Below are positions 6,791 through 7,454 of a stretch of 7,454 bases of DNA, piece by piece. The position numbers and the translations under genes are program-made. The notes under the pieces were generated by a model. The model was not told the origin of the DNA. It was given only the letters and a program-made list of their open reading frames with translations, and did no database searches. Within the stretch, counting starts at the first letter, position 1, and the number at the start of each line of letters is the position of its first letter. This DNA is from Methylacidiphilum caldifontis (GTDB lineage: Bacteria; Verrucomicrobiota; Verrucomicrobiia; Methylacidiphilales; CAMAQI01), in contig CAMAQI010000115.1 in assembly GCA_945860255.1 (NCBI GenBank), positions 1 through 7,454 of the forward strand. The letters are read 5' to 3'.

Positions 6791-7032
6791 AAAACCCCTT
6801 TTTTCTGAAGAAAGGGAATCAATTCATCGACTCCAAAATCCGCAAGCACCTCCCCAGCCCAATCCATCGTCGGAGTCTTCGTCTGACCCGAGAGTTCGAT
6901 CATCTCCTCAAAGGCCGCTTTGTTACTCCTGACCTCAATCCGCTCGAAATCAATTTTCTTCTCCTGTAAAAACTCCTCTGCCTCTTCACACCACGGACAT
7001 CCCTCTTTCACATAAAGCTTCGGTTTAATCAT
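6787..7032 (-). CDS. Glutaredoxin-like small thiol-disulfide oxidoreductase
   Basis: This 81-residue protein has the single thioredoxin-fold domain of small glutaredoxins. It opens with a beta strand (KLYVKEG), followed by the redox motif C12-P-W-C15 and then a helix. TKTPTM at 51-56 supplies the cis-proline (Pro 54) that positions the substrate. The later FGVDEL segment takes the place of the usual Gly-Gly-x-Asp glutathione-binding turn, so glutathione use is less certain. It probably reduces protein disulfides in the cytoplasm. The ATG at 7032 has no clear ribosome binding site, but it is the only start giving the full first strand, since the ATG just upstream at 7043 runs into a stop. Its stop overlaps the ruvA GTG, which indicates a two-gene unit. 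There is no obvious functional tie to RuvA beyond shared transcription. Confidence 0.88.
   Translation of the reverse strand: MIKPKLYVKEGCPWCEEAEEFLQEKKIDFERIEVRSNKAAFEEMIELSGQTKTPTMDWAGEVLADFGVDELIPFLQKKGVL
6795..6800 (-). promoter_or_regulatory. Ribosome binding site for ruvA (supports a GTG start)
   Basis: AAGGGG on the minus strand sits four bases before the GTG at 6790, within the last codons of the glutaredoxin-like gene. It supports the GTG start, which also gives the expected RuvA N-terminus. Confidence 0.55.
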
Positions 7033-7147
7033 CAGTTAATCATAGTCCTTAGATTACCCCCGCCAAGTGATTTTCGTGAGGGACTGCGAGTTTCAGCAAA
7101 GCCCGAAACAAAAAAACCAGAACTACTGTTTTCTGCAGAGTAAATTT

Positions 7148-7233
7148 CATAAACCGGAGTCGGAAAAGTTGATTCGATCCAAAAAACGTCTCGTCCAACA
7201 AATGAGTCTTGGTTCCGGTTAGTCCGGTTTATG
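7148..7233. promoter_or_regulatory. 11-bp inverted repeat in the leader of the corA-like gene
   Basis: CATAAACCGGA (7148-7158) is the exact reverse complement of TCCGGTTTATG (7223-7233), with a 64-nt interior and the near end 48 nt before the ATG at 7282. A second CCGGTT at 7215-7220 offers a competing partner for AACCGG (7152-7157). The repeat lies in the divergent gap between the glutaredoxin gene and the corA-like gene. It could be an operator or a 5' leader RNA structure. No M-box or other known metal riboswitch consensus is visible. Confidence 0.35.
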
Positions 7234-7281
7234 GAGAAAAAGATCTCTCGCTTTTTATGATTATTTAAGTAAAAACAATTC

Positions 7282-7454
7282 ATGATCCGCTCTTTCGTTT
7301 TCTCAGAAGGAAAATTGATCGGAGAAGGCGTAGACACCGATGCCCTCAAGTTAGTTCGTGCTGACAAGGGGCTTCATATCTGGGTCGATCTTGATCAACC
7401 GACCCCTCAAGAATCAAAACTCATTCTCGAAGAGGTCTTCAATTTTCACCCTTT
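7282..7454 (+). CDS. corA: CorA-family Mg2+/Co2+ transporter, N-terminal part only (runs off the right edge)
   Basis: A plus-strand frame opens at ATG 7282, just after an in-frame TAA at 7270-7272, and is still open at the window end after 57 codons. It begins MIRSFVFSEGKLIGEG and continues RADKGLHIWVDLDQPTPQES and LILEEVFNFHP. The 'WVDL..PT..E...L..VF.FHP' pattern is the start of the CorA cytoplasmic domain. In complete proteins this is followed by the long helix and two membrane helices with the GMN motif, which lie outside the window. CorA forms a pentameric inner-membrane channel for magnesium and other divalent cations. No ribosome binding site is evident, as the bases before the ATG are AAAAACAATTC. 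It is transcribed away from the grx-ruvA unit. Confidence 0.8.
   Translation, partial: MIRSFVFSEGKLIGEGVDTDALKLVRADKGLHIWVDLDQPTPQESKLILEEVFNFHP

Noticed and set aside
7033..7281. Known Mg2+ riboswitch (M-box) upstream of corA
   Set aside because: I could not find the conserved M-box blocks on the plus strand; only the inverted repeat is supported.
7032..7367. A 111-codon minus-strand frame ending on the glutaredoxin start
   Set aside because: It runs across the corA-like start and its probable promoter. It has no recognisable domain and is low-complexity (RSPSRKSLGGG). It is more likely an intergenic open frame.

Overview
The window looks like a bacterial chromosome in which an accessory defence cluster sits next to core genes. 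All seven genes from the left edge to position 7032 lie on the minus strand. The right edge starts a divergent plus-strand gene. The corA-like N-terminus at the right end and the grx-ruvA pair read most like Verrucomicrobiota or a related PVC-group bacterium. That is a resemblance judged by eye, with low to moderate confidence.

Right side (about 6197-7454): a glutaredoxin-like gene and ruvA overlap by 4 nt and form a small minus-strand unit. A CorA-type metal transporter gene starts divergently at 7282. The 249-nt divergent gap holds an 11-bp perfect inverted repeat.

Centre (439-6096): a compact minus-strand defence operon in the order hsdM (type I N6-adenine methyltransferase), an Abi_2/HEPN-type gene, hsdS (specificity subunit) and an OLD-family ATPase-TOPRIM nuclease. 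The last three genes overlap each other (8 nt, then 4 nt), which suggests translational coupling. The hsdM-abi gap is the only sizeable spacer and carries a GC-rich, REP-like pair of competing hairpins. No hsdR is visible. The modification and specificity proteins would form the methylase, while the HEPN and OLD proteins look like additional effectors.

Left side (1-438): just downstream of the OLD gene lie 28 codons matching the start of an AlbA_2/Schlafen-type ATPase gene. They stop abruptly, which suggests a deletion removed the rest and perhaps hsdR with it. After that comes the 5' part of a TPR-like gene that runs off the window.

The most notable finer-scale signals are four. First, an in-frame 102-bp insertion in hsdM is flanked by a 7-bp direct repeat and carries a low-complexity 'CGCAGAG' repeat. 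Second, the two target recognition domains of HsdS are clearly similar to each other, predicting a near-symmetric DNA target. Third, the Abi protein has an unusual C-terminal module. Fourth, there is the truncated AlbA_2 gene.
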